Shown: positions 1-6,527, counted from the first letter of the stretch. The stretch is DNA of 8,258 bases from Synergistaceae bacterium (GCA_031274115.1 JAISQP010000229.1:1-8258), one strand, 5' to 3'. Notes: a model not told the origin generated them from the sequence alone. Numbers and translations: made by a program.

Positions 1-284
1 CCGTACTTGCTCGCCGTAAATCCCGGATGCCTGCTCTTTGTCGGCACGGCGCGCACCTTCCCCATGTCAAGCTTCTCTCCATCGGGAAAGACAACCTGCG
101 CCTGCTCTCCGAGAGCCATTGGAATGTGAATCGAGAACAGGAGCAGTTCGGGGTTTTCCTCCAGATAGACCGAGGCCTCGGCCATTCCCGCAAAAGCCAG
201 GAACAGACACAGCCATCCAAACAGACAAAGGCGCCTGATGAATTTTTCCGACGAATTAAGGAAACAAAATGATAACATCGCCAC
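1..284 (-). CDS. Secreted or periplasmic protein of unknown function, N-terminal part only
   Basis: The reading frame runs leftwards from 284 and leaves the window at base 1 with no stop, so only about 94 codons are visible. Counting from the ATG at 278, the N-terminus is a classic signal peptide: basic residues near 12-16 (KFIRR), a hydrophobic core at about 17-31, and a signal-peptidase I site after AEA at 33-35, giving a mature start of SVYLEENPELLLF. I prefer the in-frame GTG at 284 because AGGTGG (complement of 291-296) lies 6 nt upstream of it; the ATG at 278 would be 12 nt away. An in-frame TAA just upstream prevents further extension. A good promoter precedes it. The product is exported; I recognise no domain in the visible mature part, and the function is unknown. 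It is transcribed away from the sugar operon and is probably unrelated to it. The frame is real on the strength of signal peptide, ribosome site and promoter together. Confidence 0.72.
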   Translation of the reverse strand, partial: MAMLSFCFLNSSEKFIRRLCLFGWLCLFLAFAGMAEASVYLEENPELLLFSIHIPMALGEQAQVVFPDGEKLDMGKVRAVPTKSRHPGFTASKY

Positions 285-330
285 GACCAGCCACCTTTTT
301 TAATCTCACAAAATTCAGCAAAACGGTGTT

Positions 331-358
331 AAGATACCAGTTTGGAGTCTTTCGTCAA
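331..358 (-). promoter_or_regulatory. Sigma-70-type promoter for the leftward secreted-protein gene
   Basis: On the minus strand, TTGACG (complement of 353-358) is a 5/6 match to the -35 consensus. It is followed after 16 bp by TATCTT (complement of 331-336), a 4/6 match to the -10 box. Transcription would begin near 324, giving a leader of about 40 nt before the GTG start at 284, with the Shine-Dalgarno sequence properly inside it. Position, spacing and orientation all agree with the gene; no experimental support is available. Confidence 0.55.
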
Positions 359-412
359 CAGTAACCACATGTATTTTTACTCGTCTCGATGTGATAAAAT
401 TTTGCAGGAGAG

Positions 413-523
413 TTAAGGAAGCGCTGATTAAATTGCTGAAACGGCATTTTGTCATTTGCAAATACAGAGACCATAGAGGTTTTAATCGTTACCCTTTAGG
501 CCTCTGACTATAAATCAGCCTTC
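413..523. repeat. Structured ~111-bp intergenic repeat, copy 1 (MITE-like)
   Basis: This copy begins TTAAGGAAGCGCTGATT and ends with AATCAGCC (513-520), followed by TTCTTAA, whose TTAA (524-527) also opens copy 2. The ends are imperfect inverted repeats (GCTGATT pairs with AATCAGC). Inside, CAGAGACC pairs with GGCCTCTG around an 11-nt AT-rich loop region, with one A-C mismatch, and a weaker hairpin starts at AAACGG. The copy therefore folds on paper as a closing stem with two inner hairpins. TTAA fits the YTAR target duplication of IS5-type elements, so a non-autonomous miniature element is possible. A structured leader or a small RNA are alternatives. No transposase is present. Confidence 0.6.
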
Positions 524-640
524 TTAAGGAAGCGCTGATTAAATAGATAAAACGGCATTTTACCGTTTGCGAACGCAGAGACCGTCGGGGTTTTAATCGT
601 TACCCTTTAGGCCTCTGACAATAAATCAGCCCTTTTTTAA
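524..640. repeat. Structured ~111-bp intergenic repeat, copy 2 (MITE-like)
   Basis: This is a head-to-tail copy of the unit at 413. Over 108 aligned positions (524-631 against 413-520) I count 13 differences, mostly transitions, and no gaps. Its ends match better than those of copy 1: TTAAGGAAGCGCTGATT against the complement of AATCAGCCCTTTTTTAA agrees at 14 of 17 positions, with TTAA at both extremes (524-527 and 637-640). Inner hairpins are also stronger: AAACGG pairs perfectly with CCGTTT over a 7-nt loop, and GGGT pairs with ACCC within the CAGAGACC/GGCCTCTG hairpin. The first 21 bases and the stretch from the shared GGTTTTAATCG to CCTCTGAC are identical in both copies. It ends only 18 bp before a possible leader ORF and 58 bp before the first operon gene, so it lies in or near the operon's 5' leader. 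Confidence 0.6.
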
Positions 641-657
641 AAAACGGGGGATCGCCA

Positions 658-708
658 ATGCGGCTCGAATTTTTAGTTGTGCGGGAATGGCGGGGCTATG
701 ACGCCTAA
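658..708 (+). CDS. Possible 16-residue leader peptide overlapping the aminotransferase start
   Basis: An ATG at 658, with GGGGGA ending at 651 (6 nt before it), opens a frame reading MRLEFLVVREWRGYDA and stopping with TAA at 706-708, just inside the next gene, whose ATG is at 698. Such an overlap could couple translation of the aminotransferase, which itself lacks a strong Shine-Dalgarno sequence. The peptide resembles nothing I know and the frame is short enough to arise by chance, so this is a tentative call. Confidence 0.2.
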   Translation: MRLEFLVVREWRGYDA

Positions 709-1849
709 CAGGAACAGGATATACCTCTCTCCCCCGCACATGGGAGGAGAGGAGATCGACTACGTTAAAGAGGCGTTCGACACGAACTGGATCGCTCCGC
801 TGGGACCTCACGTCGAAGCGTTCGAGCGCGAGTGCGCGGAGGCCGCCGGAGTAAAGACCGCTCTTGCGCTATCGTCGGCCACGGCCGCGGCTCTTCTTGC
901 CGCGAGATACATCGGGATCGAAGCCGGGGATCGCTTCTTCTGCTCGTCGCTTACGTTCATAGCCTCCCTCGCGCCGCTCGTTCAGATGGGAGGAATTCCG
1001 GTATTCATCGATTCGGAGCCGGAGTCGTGGAACATGTCGCCGGACGCGCTGAGGAGAGCGCTCGACGAAGCGTCGAAGTCGGGCTCGCTTCCGCGAACCG
1101 TCATGCTTGTCAATCTATATGGACAACCCTGCGACATGGACGAGCTGCTGCCGCTTTGCGCCAGATACGGCGTTCCGGTGCTGGAGGACGCCGCGGAGTC
1201 GATGGGCGCCCTGTACAAGGGCCGCCCTACGGGCTCTTTCGGCAAATTGGGATTTTACTCGTTCAACGGGAACAAGATAATTACGACGTCCGGCGGCGGA
1301 ATGCTGCTCTCCGACGACGAAGAAGCTATACGCAAGGCAAGGTTCTGGTCGACGCAGGCGAGGGACAGCGCGCCGTGGTACCAGCATTCCGAACTCGGAT
1401 ACAACTTCCGGATGAGCAACATCCTGGCCGGCGTCGGACGCGCCCAGCTCAAGCTTCTCGATGACAGGGTTTCCAGGCGAAGAGCGATCTTCAAGAGATA
1501 CCGCGAAGAACTGTCCGATCTTCCGGGCGTTTCCTTCATGCCTGAAACCGCGAGGAGCAGGTCAAACCGCTGGCTCACCACTCTCACTGTCGATCCCGGG
1601 CTCTCCGGGACGAGCAACGTAAAAATAATGGCGGCGCTGGCGGAGGAAAATATCGAGGCGCGCCACGTCTGGAAGCCCATGCATCTTCAACCTGTATTCC
1701 AGAATGCCCGGTACTATGAGCACGACGGCGACGTAAGCCGCTCGCTCTTTGAAAATGGGCTGTGCCTTCCCTCCGGATCGAACCTATCCCCGGAGGATCA
1801 GGCGCTCGTGATAAGGACTGTCCGCCGTCAGTTCAAGGGATTACCGTGA
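698..1849 (+). CDS. pglE: UDP-4-amino-4,6-dideoxy-sugar aminotransferase, PglE-like (DegT/DnrJ/EryC1 family)
   Basis: This PLP enzyme would aminate the C4 keto group of a UDP-2-acetamido-4-keto-6-deoxyhexose, with glutamate as usual donor, giving the UDP-4-amino sugar of the bacillosamine pathway in the cytoplasm. Counting from the ATG at 698 (383 aa, family-typical), the N-terminal LSPPHMGG motif (10-17) is the PglE signature as I remember it from Campylobacter. LEDAAES (162-168) holds the PLP-nitrogen-binding Asp164. SFNGNKIITTSGGG (188-201) carries the Schiff-base Lys193. STQAR (218-222), SRSNRW and the late CLPSG also match PglE. A TTG at 677 would add seven residues, but the ATG fits the family N-terminus better. 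No strong ribosome site precedes either start, so translation may be coupled to the small ORF at 658. It overlaps the PglC-like gene by 4 bp. A related 4-amino-sugar aminotransferase such as LegC is the main alternative. Confidence 0.85.
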   Translation: MTPNRNRIYLSPPHMGGEEIDYVKEAFDTNWIAPLGPHVEAFERECAEAAGVKTALALSSATAAALLAARYIGIEAGDRFFCSSLTFIASLAPLVQMGGIPVFIDSEPESWNMSPDALRRALDEASKSGSLPRTVMLVNLYGQPCDMDELLPLCARYGVPVLEDAAESMGALYKGRPTGSFGKLGFYSFNGNKIITTSGGGMLLSDDEEAIRKARFWSTQARDSAPWYQHSELGYNFRMSNILAGVGRAQLKLLDDRVSRRRAIFKRYREELSDLPGVSFMPETARSRSNRWLTTLTVDPGLSGTSNVKIMAALAEENIEARHVWKPMHLQPVFQNARYYEHDGDVSRSLFENGLCLPSGSNLSPEDQALVIRTVRRQFKGLP

Positions 1850-2466
1850 CGTTATACAGGACGGTCAAAAGGCTGATGGACATTGCGGGAGCTATTTTCG
1901 GACTGATCCTCTTTTCGCCCGTCATGTTATGGGCGTCGGTAAAAATCAGGCGCGAGATGGCTCCCCCGGCTCTTTTCACTCAAATGCGCGCCGGTAAGGA
2001 TGGGAAACCCTTCGCACTCTATAAATTCCGGACCATGACACAGGAGCGCGACGAAAAAGGCGGGCTCCTGCCCGACGAAGCGCGTCTGACGGACTTCGGA
2101 AAACGGCTGAGAAGCTCCAGCATCGACGAGCTTCCGCAGTTCTGGAACGTGCTCAAAGGCGACATGAGCCTCGTCGGACCCAGACCTCTGCTTCTGGATT
2201 ACGTGAGCCTCTACAGCGAAGAGGAGCGAAGACGCCTTGACGTCTTGCCCGGAATAACGGGCTGGGCACAGATCAACGGCCGCAACGCGATATCGTGGCA
2301 GGAGAAATTCGCCCTCGACGTCTGGTACGTTGAAAACATGTCAGTCGCGCTTGACGTTAAAATAATCCTGCTTACAATAAAGAAGGCTTTAAAACGGGAA
2401 GGCGTCTCAGCGTCCGGAGAAGCGACAATGCCGCGTTTCATGGGTTCAAAGGGAGAGGCCGATTAA
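1846..2466 (+). CDS. pglC: Initiating phosphoglycosyl transferase, PglC-like (bacterial sugar transferase)
   Basis: This monotopic membrane enzyme would transfer a sugar 1-phosphate from a UDP-sugar to undecaprenyl phosphate on the cytoplasmic face, the committed first step of glycan assembly. I chose the GTG at 1846, which overlaps the aminotransferase stop (GTGA) and has AAGGGA 5 nt upstream; it gives 206 aa, close to the ~200 aa of C. jejuni PglC. Residues 10-33 form one hydrophobic segment containing Ser24-Pro25, the helix-breaking pair of the re-entrant membrane helix. KFRTM (60-64), the catalytic Asp94-Glu95 within SSIDELPQFWNV, SLVGPRP (108-114) and PGITGWAQINGRN follow in family order. 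The small size, with no extra membrane domain, fits the PglC-type rather than the WbaP-type. The 4-bp overlap with pglE suggests that the amino sugar made there is the substrate. An upstream ATG at 1762 in the same frame lies inside pglE and is rejected. Confidence 0.9.
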   Translation: MTLYRTVKRLMDIAGAIFGLILFSPVMLWASVKIRREMAPPALFTQMRAGKDGKPFALYKFRTMTQERDEKGGLLPDEARLTDFGKRLRSSSIDELPQFWNVLKGDMSLVGPRPLLLDYVSLYSEEERRRLDVLPGITGWAQINGRNAISWQEKFALDVWYVENMSVALDVKIILLTIKKALKREGVSASGEATMPRFMGSKGEAD

Positions 2467-2480
2467 AGGGGCAATGACGC

Positions 2481-2705
2481 ATGAGAGACAGGATATTGAA
2501 AATAGCCCGGTCCGTCCTGGGAAATGACGCTTCATTCGAGACGTCTATGGAAAACGCTCCTTCATGGGACTCTCTGAAGACGCTCCAGATCGTGATGGGG
2601 CTGGATGAAGAGGGCGTCTCGATACCTTTCGAGAAAATTGCCGAAATCCGATCGATATCGGATATTATAGAGATCGCGGAGGAACAGGGCCCGGATGAAA
2701 GCTGA
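2481..2705 (+). CDS. Acyl carrier protein
   Basis: This 74-residue acidic protein has the size and helical pattern of a stand-alone carrier protein. PSWDSLKTLQIVMGLDEE (27-44) contains Ser31 of the DSL motif, the 4'-phosphopantetheine attachment site; VSIPFEKIAEIRSISDII is the typical third/fourth helix region. A phosphopantetheinyl transferase encoded elsewhere would activate it. The start at 2481 has GGGG (2468-2471) 9 nt upstream and lies 14 bp after pglC; an ATG at 2474 is out of frame. The FkbH-like gene begins 9 bp after its stop, so the two are almost certainly co-translated and the carrier's partner is very likely that protein. This is not a typical fatty-acid AcpP: that protein has a strongly conserved GADSLDTVE motif and normally sits in a fab cluster. 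The role is best read as a dedicated carrier for a short hydroxyacyl group used on a sugar. Confidence 0.85.
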   Translation: MRDRILKIARSVLGNDASFETSMENAPSWDSLKTLQIVMGLDEEGVSIPFEKIAEIRSISDIIEIAEEQGPDES

Positions 2706-2714
2706 GCGTATACC

Positions 2715-4388
2715 GTGACAATCGCGCTCCTGTCGAACGTAACCGTCACATCCCTGGCGATGAGGCTCAACAAGGCCTCGCGCGAGGAGGTGTATTGCCC
2801 GAGCGGCTTTAACACCTGGCTGCAGGAGATATCCGAGGGCGCTTCCAAACTGTACGGAAACAAGCCAGCGGCGGTTTTCATTCTTCTGCACGGGCGCGAA
2901 CTGCTCGGCGAAGCCGGCTGCGAAAACCCCGAAACGGCGAAGGAAATCTTATCGCCCCTGGCCGAGACGCTGGCAGACACCGCTTCCGCACATCCCGAAA
3001 CCGTCTTCGTAGCGTCAACCCTCGACATCCCGGCGCGGAAGATCAGGCCGTTGATCTCGAGAAGAGCCGAACAGAGGGCGAGCGCGTTCTGGAGAGCTTC
3101 CCTCGAGGACCGCGGCATACCGATACTGGACTTGTCCGAGATGGCCTGCGACATGGGACGGGAACACTTTTACAACAACAGGGTATGGTATATGGGATCG
3201 ATTCCCTTCTCGAAATCGGGCGAAGACGCGCTCGTAACCGAGATCACGAGGATATGGAGGGCTATTCGCGGCTCGCGGAAAAAGTGCCTCGCCCTGGATC
3301 TGGACGGCACGCTGTGGGGCGGAGCTATCGGGGAGATGGGCGTCGAGGGGGTTCACCTCGACACGACAGGCTCCGGGGCGCGCTTTCGCGACTTTCAGAG
3401 GAGAATTCTGGACATTAAGGAGAGCGGCGCGCTGCTCGCCATAATATCGAAAAACAACTCGAGCGACGCCTTGAGCGGCGTCAGGAACCATCCTGCCATG
3501 CTGCTCAAGGAGGAGGACTTCGCCGCGATAAGGACAAATTGGGCGCCCAAACCGGAAAATCTGATCTCCATCGCCGAAGAGCTCAACATCGGGACAGACT
3601 CTTTCGTCTTCATAGACGACAATCCTATCGAACGCGAAACCATGCAGATAACCCTTCCGGAGGTGACCGTTCCGAATTTCCCGGCGGACTCCGCGCAGCT
3701 CGAGCGCTTTATGATAGACGTCGCCAGGGAATACTTTCTTCAGTTCAGGTCTACCGACGAGGACATGAAAAAAACCGAGCAGTACCGAGCGGAGGCCGGC
3801 AGGCGAGAGCGCAGGAGCGCGTATTCGAGCGTCGAAGAGTACCTCGCGTCCCTCGAAATGACCCTGTCGGTCGAGGGCCTGACAGGACAAAACATTCCGA
3901 GGGCGGCCCAGCTCACTCAGAAGACCAATCAGTTCAACCTTACCGCAAGGCGCCTCACCGAGGCGGAAATGCATACGATAGCGGACGACGCGAGTTCGCG
4001 CGCATATATAGGCCAGTTGAGCGACCGATTCGGCGACTATGGGAAAATAGCGCTCTGCCTGGCAAGGATCTCAGGGAAAACAGCAGGGATCGAGATATTT
4101 CTGATGAGCTGCAGGGTGATGGGACGGGGCGTGGAGAGCGCGTTTCTCCAATTTGTGGAGCGGGACCTGAGCGAGGCCGGAGTGACGTCCATAACTTCCG
4201 AGTACGTCCCCACTCTCAAAAACAGCGTCGTCCGAGATTTCTGGAACAGCATGGGCTACGAGGAGACCGGCGGGAGCGACGGAACCGTGAGATACATACG
4301 CAGGATCGAAGAGGGGACGGCCAACCGCGAAAGAGACGCCCAAAATATAAAGATCTCAAAAAAAGAGGCGCCATGCCGAAGCTCCTGA
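2715..4388 (+). CDS. FkbH-like HAD-IIIC protein (probable acyl/glyceryl loading of the ACP)
   Basis: FkbH-family proteins in polyketide pathways take 1,3-bisphosphoglycerate, remove phosphate and load the glyceryl group onto an ACP. This 557-aa protein has the family layout: an N-terminal region beginning ALLSNVTVTSL (4-14), a HAD domain, and a GNAT-like C-terminal domain. HAD motif I is DLDGTLWGG (195-203, Asp195 and Asp197), motif II ISKNN (244-248), and FIDDNPIE (299-306) carries the late acidic pair. QLTQKTNQFNLTARR (399-413) and MSCRVMGRGVE (464-474, with Cys466) are typical of the C-terminal part. A basic tail of about 25 residues follows. The GTG at 2715 is chosen because it retains the family N-terminus; it has no clear Shine-Dalgarno sequence, so coupling to the ACP gene 9 bp upstream is likely. 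Its last 16 bp overlap the next gene. No polyketide synthase is present, so its acyl product probably decorates a sugar. The exact acyl group cannot be read from sequence. Confidence 0.85.
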   Translation: MTIALLSNVTVTSLAMRLNKASREEVYCPSGFNTWLQEISEGASKLYGNKPAAVFILLHGRELLGEAGCENPETAKEILSPLAETLADTASAHPETVFVASTLDIPARKIRPLISRRAEQRASAFWRASLEDRGIPILDLSEMACDMGREHFYNNRVWYMGSIPFSKSGEDALVTEITRIWRAIRGSRKKCLALDLDGTLWGGAIGEMGVEGVHLDTTGSGARFRDFQRRILDIKESGALLAIISKNNSSDALSGVRNHPAMLLKEEDFAAIRTNWAPKPENLISIAEELNIGTDSFVFIDDNPIERETMQITLPEVTVPNFPADSAQLERFMIDVAREYFLQFRSTDEDMKKTEQYRAEAGRRERRSAYSSVEEYLASLEMTLSVEGLTGQNIPRAAQLTQKTNQFNLTARRLTEAEMHTIADDASSRAYIGQLSDRFGDYGKIALCLARISGKTAGIEIFLMSCRVMGRGVESAFLQFVERDLSEAGVTSITSEYVPTLKNSVVRDFWNSMGYEETGGSDGTVRYIRRIEEGTANRERDAQNIKISKKEAPCRSS

Positions 4389-5485
4389 TCGCGACGACCG
4401 TTCCCGAGACGCTGAAGGCTTTTCTTCTGCCGTACGCCGACTTCTTCCGAAAAAAAGGGTGGACGGTTGACGCGATGTCGAAGGGCGCGTCGTCGTCGGC
4501 AGACATCAGCGGAAGATTCGACAATTTTATCGACGTGGCGTGGAGCCGCAACCCGCTTGCCCCGGCCAATCTCAAGGAGACGGTCAAAATAAGGGAGGCC
4601 GTAAGGCGCGGCGGGTACGATATAGCGCACGTCCACACCCCCGTCGCCGCCTTCGCGGCCCGATTCGCGATGCGCGATCTCCGCGCGGAAACGGGCTTGA
4701 AGGTCGTCTACACCGCCCACGGCTTTCACTTTCACCGAGGGGGGAAGCCGGCTCGCAACTTTGCGTTCAAGACTCTCGAGCGGTTAGCAGGCCGATGGAC
4801 CGATCGCCTTATAGTGATAAATAAAGAGGACTTCGAGCAGGCAAAAAAAAATCGCATAGTCGCTGAAACCGCGATAAAATATATGCCGGGAATCGGGCTT
4901 GACTTCTCGAAATACCGGGACGCCGAGTCGAACCCCGAAGACGTCGCGGGAGTTCGCGGTGAACTCGGCCTCTCCGACGAAGACGTGCTTTATACGATGA
5001 TAGCCGCGTTCAACCCGGGCAAGAGGCACCGTGACGCTATAGAGGCGCTCGCGCTCATAAAAAATCCGGAGATACGCGTCGCGTTTGCCGGCCCGGGCCC
5101 TCTGGCGGAGGAGATGAAGCTTCTGGCAAGGGAACTGGGCGTTGCGAAGCGAACATACTTTCTGGGTTTCAGAGAGGACATACCGCGCCTCATAAGAGCC
5201 TCCCGCGCAACGATTCTGACGTCCGAGCGGGAGGGGCTTCCGCGTTCTCTGATGGAGTCCGCTTGTATAGGAACCCCGATAATAGGAGCGGACGCCAGGG
5301 GAATTCGCGACGTCGTCCTGCCCGACAGAGGCGTCCTTTACCCGGTGGGCGACGTTTTCGCGCTGCGCGACGCGATGCTTCGCCTGGCCGACGACCCTCT
5401 GCCCCCGGTAAAGCCGGACCCGGCGTGGAGGATCGAGAACCTGATATCGATGCACGAGGAGTTGTACTCCGAACTCCTCGATTGA
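4373..5485 (+). CDS. Glycosyltransferase family 4, PglA/CapM-like
   Basis: This is a GT-B fold, retaining glycosyltransferase of 370 aa that would add a sugar from a nucleotide donor to the lipid-linked acceptor in the cytoplasm. Visible family marks are the N-terminal MPKLLIATTVPETLKAFLLP, DIAHVHTP (83-90), TAHGFHF (114-120), AAFNPGKRHRD (211-221, with conserved Lys217), AGPGPL (239-244), and the EX7E motif Glu287-Glu295 in EREGLPRSLMES. ATG 4373 is preceded by GAGG (4365-4368) 4 nt away, and overlaps the FkbH gene by 16 bp. The frame stays open for about 830 bp upstream of this ATG inside fkbH, but that stretch has no family similarity and is a GC-rich shadow. By position after pglC it is the likely second-sugar transferase, as PglA is in Campylobacter. 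Acceptor and donor are inferred only; the galE immediately downstream makes UDP-Gal or UDP-GalNAc a reasonable donor. Confidence 0.88.
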   Translation: MPKLLIATTVPETLKAFLLPYADFFRKKGWTVDAMSKGASSSADISGRFDNFIDVAWSRNPLAPANLKETVKIREAVRRGGYDIAHVHTPVAAFAARFAMRDLRAETGLKVVYTAHGFHFHRGGKPARNFAFKTLERLAGRWTDRLIVINKEDFEQAKKNRIVAETAIKYMPGIGLDFSKYRDAESNPEDVAGVRGELGLSDEDVLYTMIAAFNPGKRHRDAIEALALIKNPEIRVAFAGPGPLAEEMKLLARELGVAKRTYFLGFREDIPRLIRASRATILTSEREGLPRSLMESACIGTPIIGADARGIRDVVLPDRGVLYPVGDVFALRDAMLRLADDPLPPVKPDPAWRIENLISMHEELYSELLD

Positions 5486-5513
5486 CTATAATTCCGATGA
5501 AGAAGGTGACGCC

Positions 5514-6527
5514 ATGGCGCTGCTTGTAACCGGCGGGGCTGGATATATAGGAAGCCATACGTGCGTAGAACTGCTTGACGCCGGATATGACGTGATTGTA
5601 GCCGACAACCTCGTCAACTCCAAGGAAGGCGCGCTCCGAAGGGTGGAAAAAATCGCCGGGAAACCGGTGAAATTTTATAACATCGACATCTGCCGCGGCG
5701 AACTCTGCGATAAAGTGTTCGCGGAGAACCCCGAGATCGAGGCCGTCATCCACTTCGCGGCCCTGAAAGCCGTGGGAGAAAGCGTCGCGCTTCCCCTCGA
5801 GTATTATTCCAACAATCTCACCGGCGCGCTCGCCGTTTTGAACGCCATGAAGAAATACGGGGTAAACAAATTCGTCTTCTCATCGTCCGCGACAGTATAC
5901 GGCAGCCCGGAAACCGTGCCGGTGCGCGAGCACTTTCCGACGTCCGCGACAAACCCCTACGGCGCGACGAAGCTCTTCATCGAGCGCATTCTGAGGGATA
6001 TCTGCGCCGCCGATCCGCTCTTCAACGCCGCCGTCCTGCGCTACTTCAACCCCATCGGGGCTCACCGTTCAGGCCTTATAGGAGAGGACCCAAACGGCAT
6101 CCCGAACAACCTCGTCCCCTACATTGCGCAGGTGGCGATCGGCAAACTCGAATATGTCAGGGTCTTTGGAAACGACTATCCCACTCCCGACGGCGCCGGA
6201 GTGAGGGACTACATTCACGTGGTCGATCTGGCGCGGGGACATGTGGACGCGCTGAAGAAGCTCGAGGAAAACTGCGGAGAGTTTATCTGCAATCTCGGGA
6301 CAGGCCGCGGTTACAGCGTTCTCGAGGTAATAGCCGCCTTCGAACGCGCGTGCGGGAAACACATCCCCTACAGGTTCGAGCCGCGCCGCGCGGGAGACGT
6401 CGCAGAGATATACGCTGACCCGTCGAAGGCCGCGCAGGAACTGAATTGGACCGCCGAGTTCGACATAAACGACATGTGCCTCGACTCCTGGCGCTGGCAG
6501 AGCGCCAACCCGGACGGATACGAGTAG
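5514..6527 (+). CDS. galE: UDP-glucose 4-epimerase (GalE)
   Basis: This cytoplasmic NAD-dependent epimerase interconverts UDP-glucose and UDP-galactose; some members (Gne type) also act on the N-acetylated pair. The 337-aa length is standard. TGGAGYIGS (6-14) is the Rossmann dinucleotide-binding motif, SSSATVYG (123-130) holds the catalytic serine region, and Tyr149-x3-Lys153 in NPYGATK is the catalytic pair, at the same numbers as I recall for E. coli GalE. RYFNPIGAH and the PTPDGAGVRDYIHVVDLA block are further GalE marks. The ATG at 5514 has AAGGTG (5503-5508) 5 nt upstream and follows the GT4 gene by 28 bp. In this operon it would provide the galacto-configured donor for the glycosyltransferases on either side. 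Whether it accepts N-acetyl sugars cannot be decided by eye. Confidence 0.96.
   Translation: MALLVTGGAGYIGSHTCVELLDAGYDVIVADNLVNSKEGALRRVEKIAGKPVKFYNIDICRGELCDKVFAENPEIEAVIHFAALKAVGESVALPLEYYSNNLTGALAVLNAMKKYGVNKFVFSSSATVYGSPETVPVREHFPTSATNPYGATKLFIERILRDICAADPLFNAAVLRYFNPIGAHRSGLIGEDPNGIPNNLVPYIAQVAIGKLEYVRVFGNDYPTPDGAGVRDYIHVVDLARGHVDALKKLEENCGEFICNLGTGRGYSVLEVIAAFERACGKHIPYRFEPRRAGDVAEIYADPSKAAQELNWTAEFDINDMCLDSWRWQSANPDGYE

Larger units (their letters stand above)
285..657. other. Intergenic region between divergent genes, carrying two tandem structured repeats
   Basis: These 373 bases separate the leftward secreted-protein gene from the rightward glycan operon. The left part (285-412) is AT-rich and holds the leftward promoter. 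The right part (413-640) is almost filled by two repeat copies. I found no convincing rightward promoter for the operon: TATAAA at 509-514, inside the first repeat, could be a -10 box but has no good -35 partner, and TTGCAG (402-407) with TGATTA (425-430) at 17 bp is weak. Positions 633-644 read TTTTTTAAAAAA just before the operon. No tRNA or known riboswitch was recognised. Confidence 0.6.

Noticed and set aside
27..272. Rightward small frames (81 and 66 codons) in the first 270 bases
   Set aside because: They are antisense to a leftward gene with signal peptide, ribosome site and promoter.
366..393. CACAT...ATGTG inverted repeat as an operator
   Set aside because: Only 5 bp per arm with 18 bp between them, easily due to chance.
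413..640. CRISPR array
   Set aside because: Only two units, about 108 bp long and adjacent, with no unique spacers of regular size and no cas genes.
621..644. Intrinsic terminator from AATCAGCC followed by a T-run
   Set aside because: The only stem ending at the T-run is the long-range closing pair of the whole repeat (GCTGATT with AATCAGC), too short and AT-rich to be a convincing terminator; the T-run itself pairs with the following A-run.
832..1464. Second + strand frame inside the aminotransferase gene (210 codons)
   Set aside because: Arginine-rich out-of-frame translation with no motif; the aminotransferase frame is unambiguous.
1762..1845. Upstream ATG for the PglC-like gene
   Set aside because: It would add 28 residues lying inside pglE; the GTG at 1846 has a good ribosome site and gives the standard length.
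2438..3154. Minus-strand open frame (238 codons) opposite the ACP and the start of the FkbH-like gene
   Set aside because: Low-complexity, serine-rich translation with no motif; the + strand has three recognised genes here.
3015..3974. Long minus-strand open frame (319 codons) antisense to the FkbH-like gene
   Set aside because: It is entirely opposite a gene with recognisable motifs, its translation shows no family features, and GC-rich coding regions often leave the opposite strand open.
3539..4372. Upstream extension of the first GT4 reading frame within the FkbH-like gene
   Set aside because: The extension is arginine-rich and without family similarity, while the ATG at 4373 gives the normal GT4 N-terminus and has a ribosome site.
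4784..5455. Minus-strand open frame (223 codons) opposite the first GT4 gene
   Set aside because: Arginine-rich shadow translation with no domain; the + strand gene has its catalytic motifs intact.
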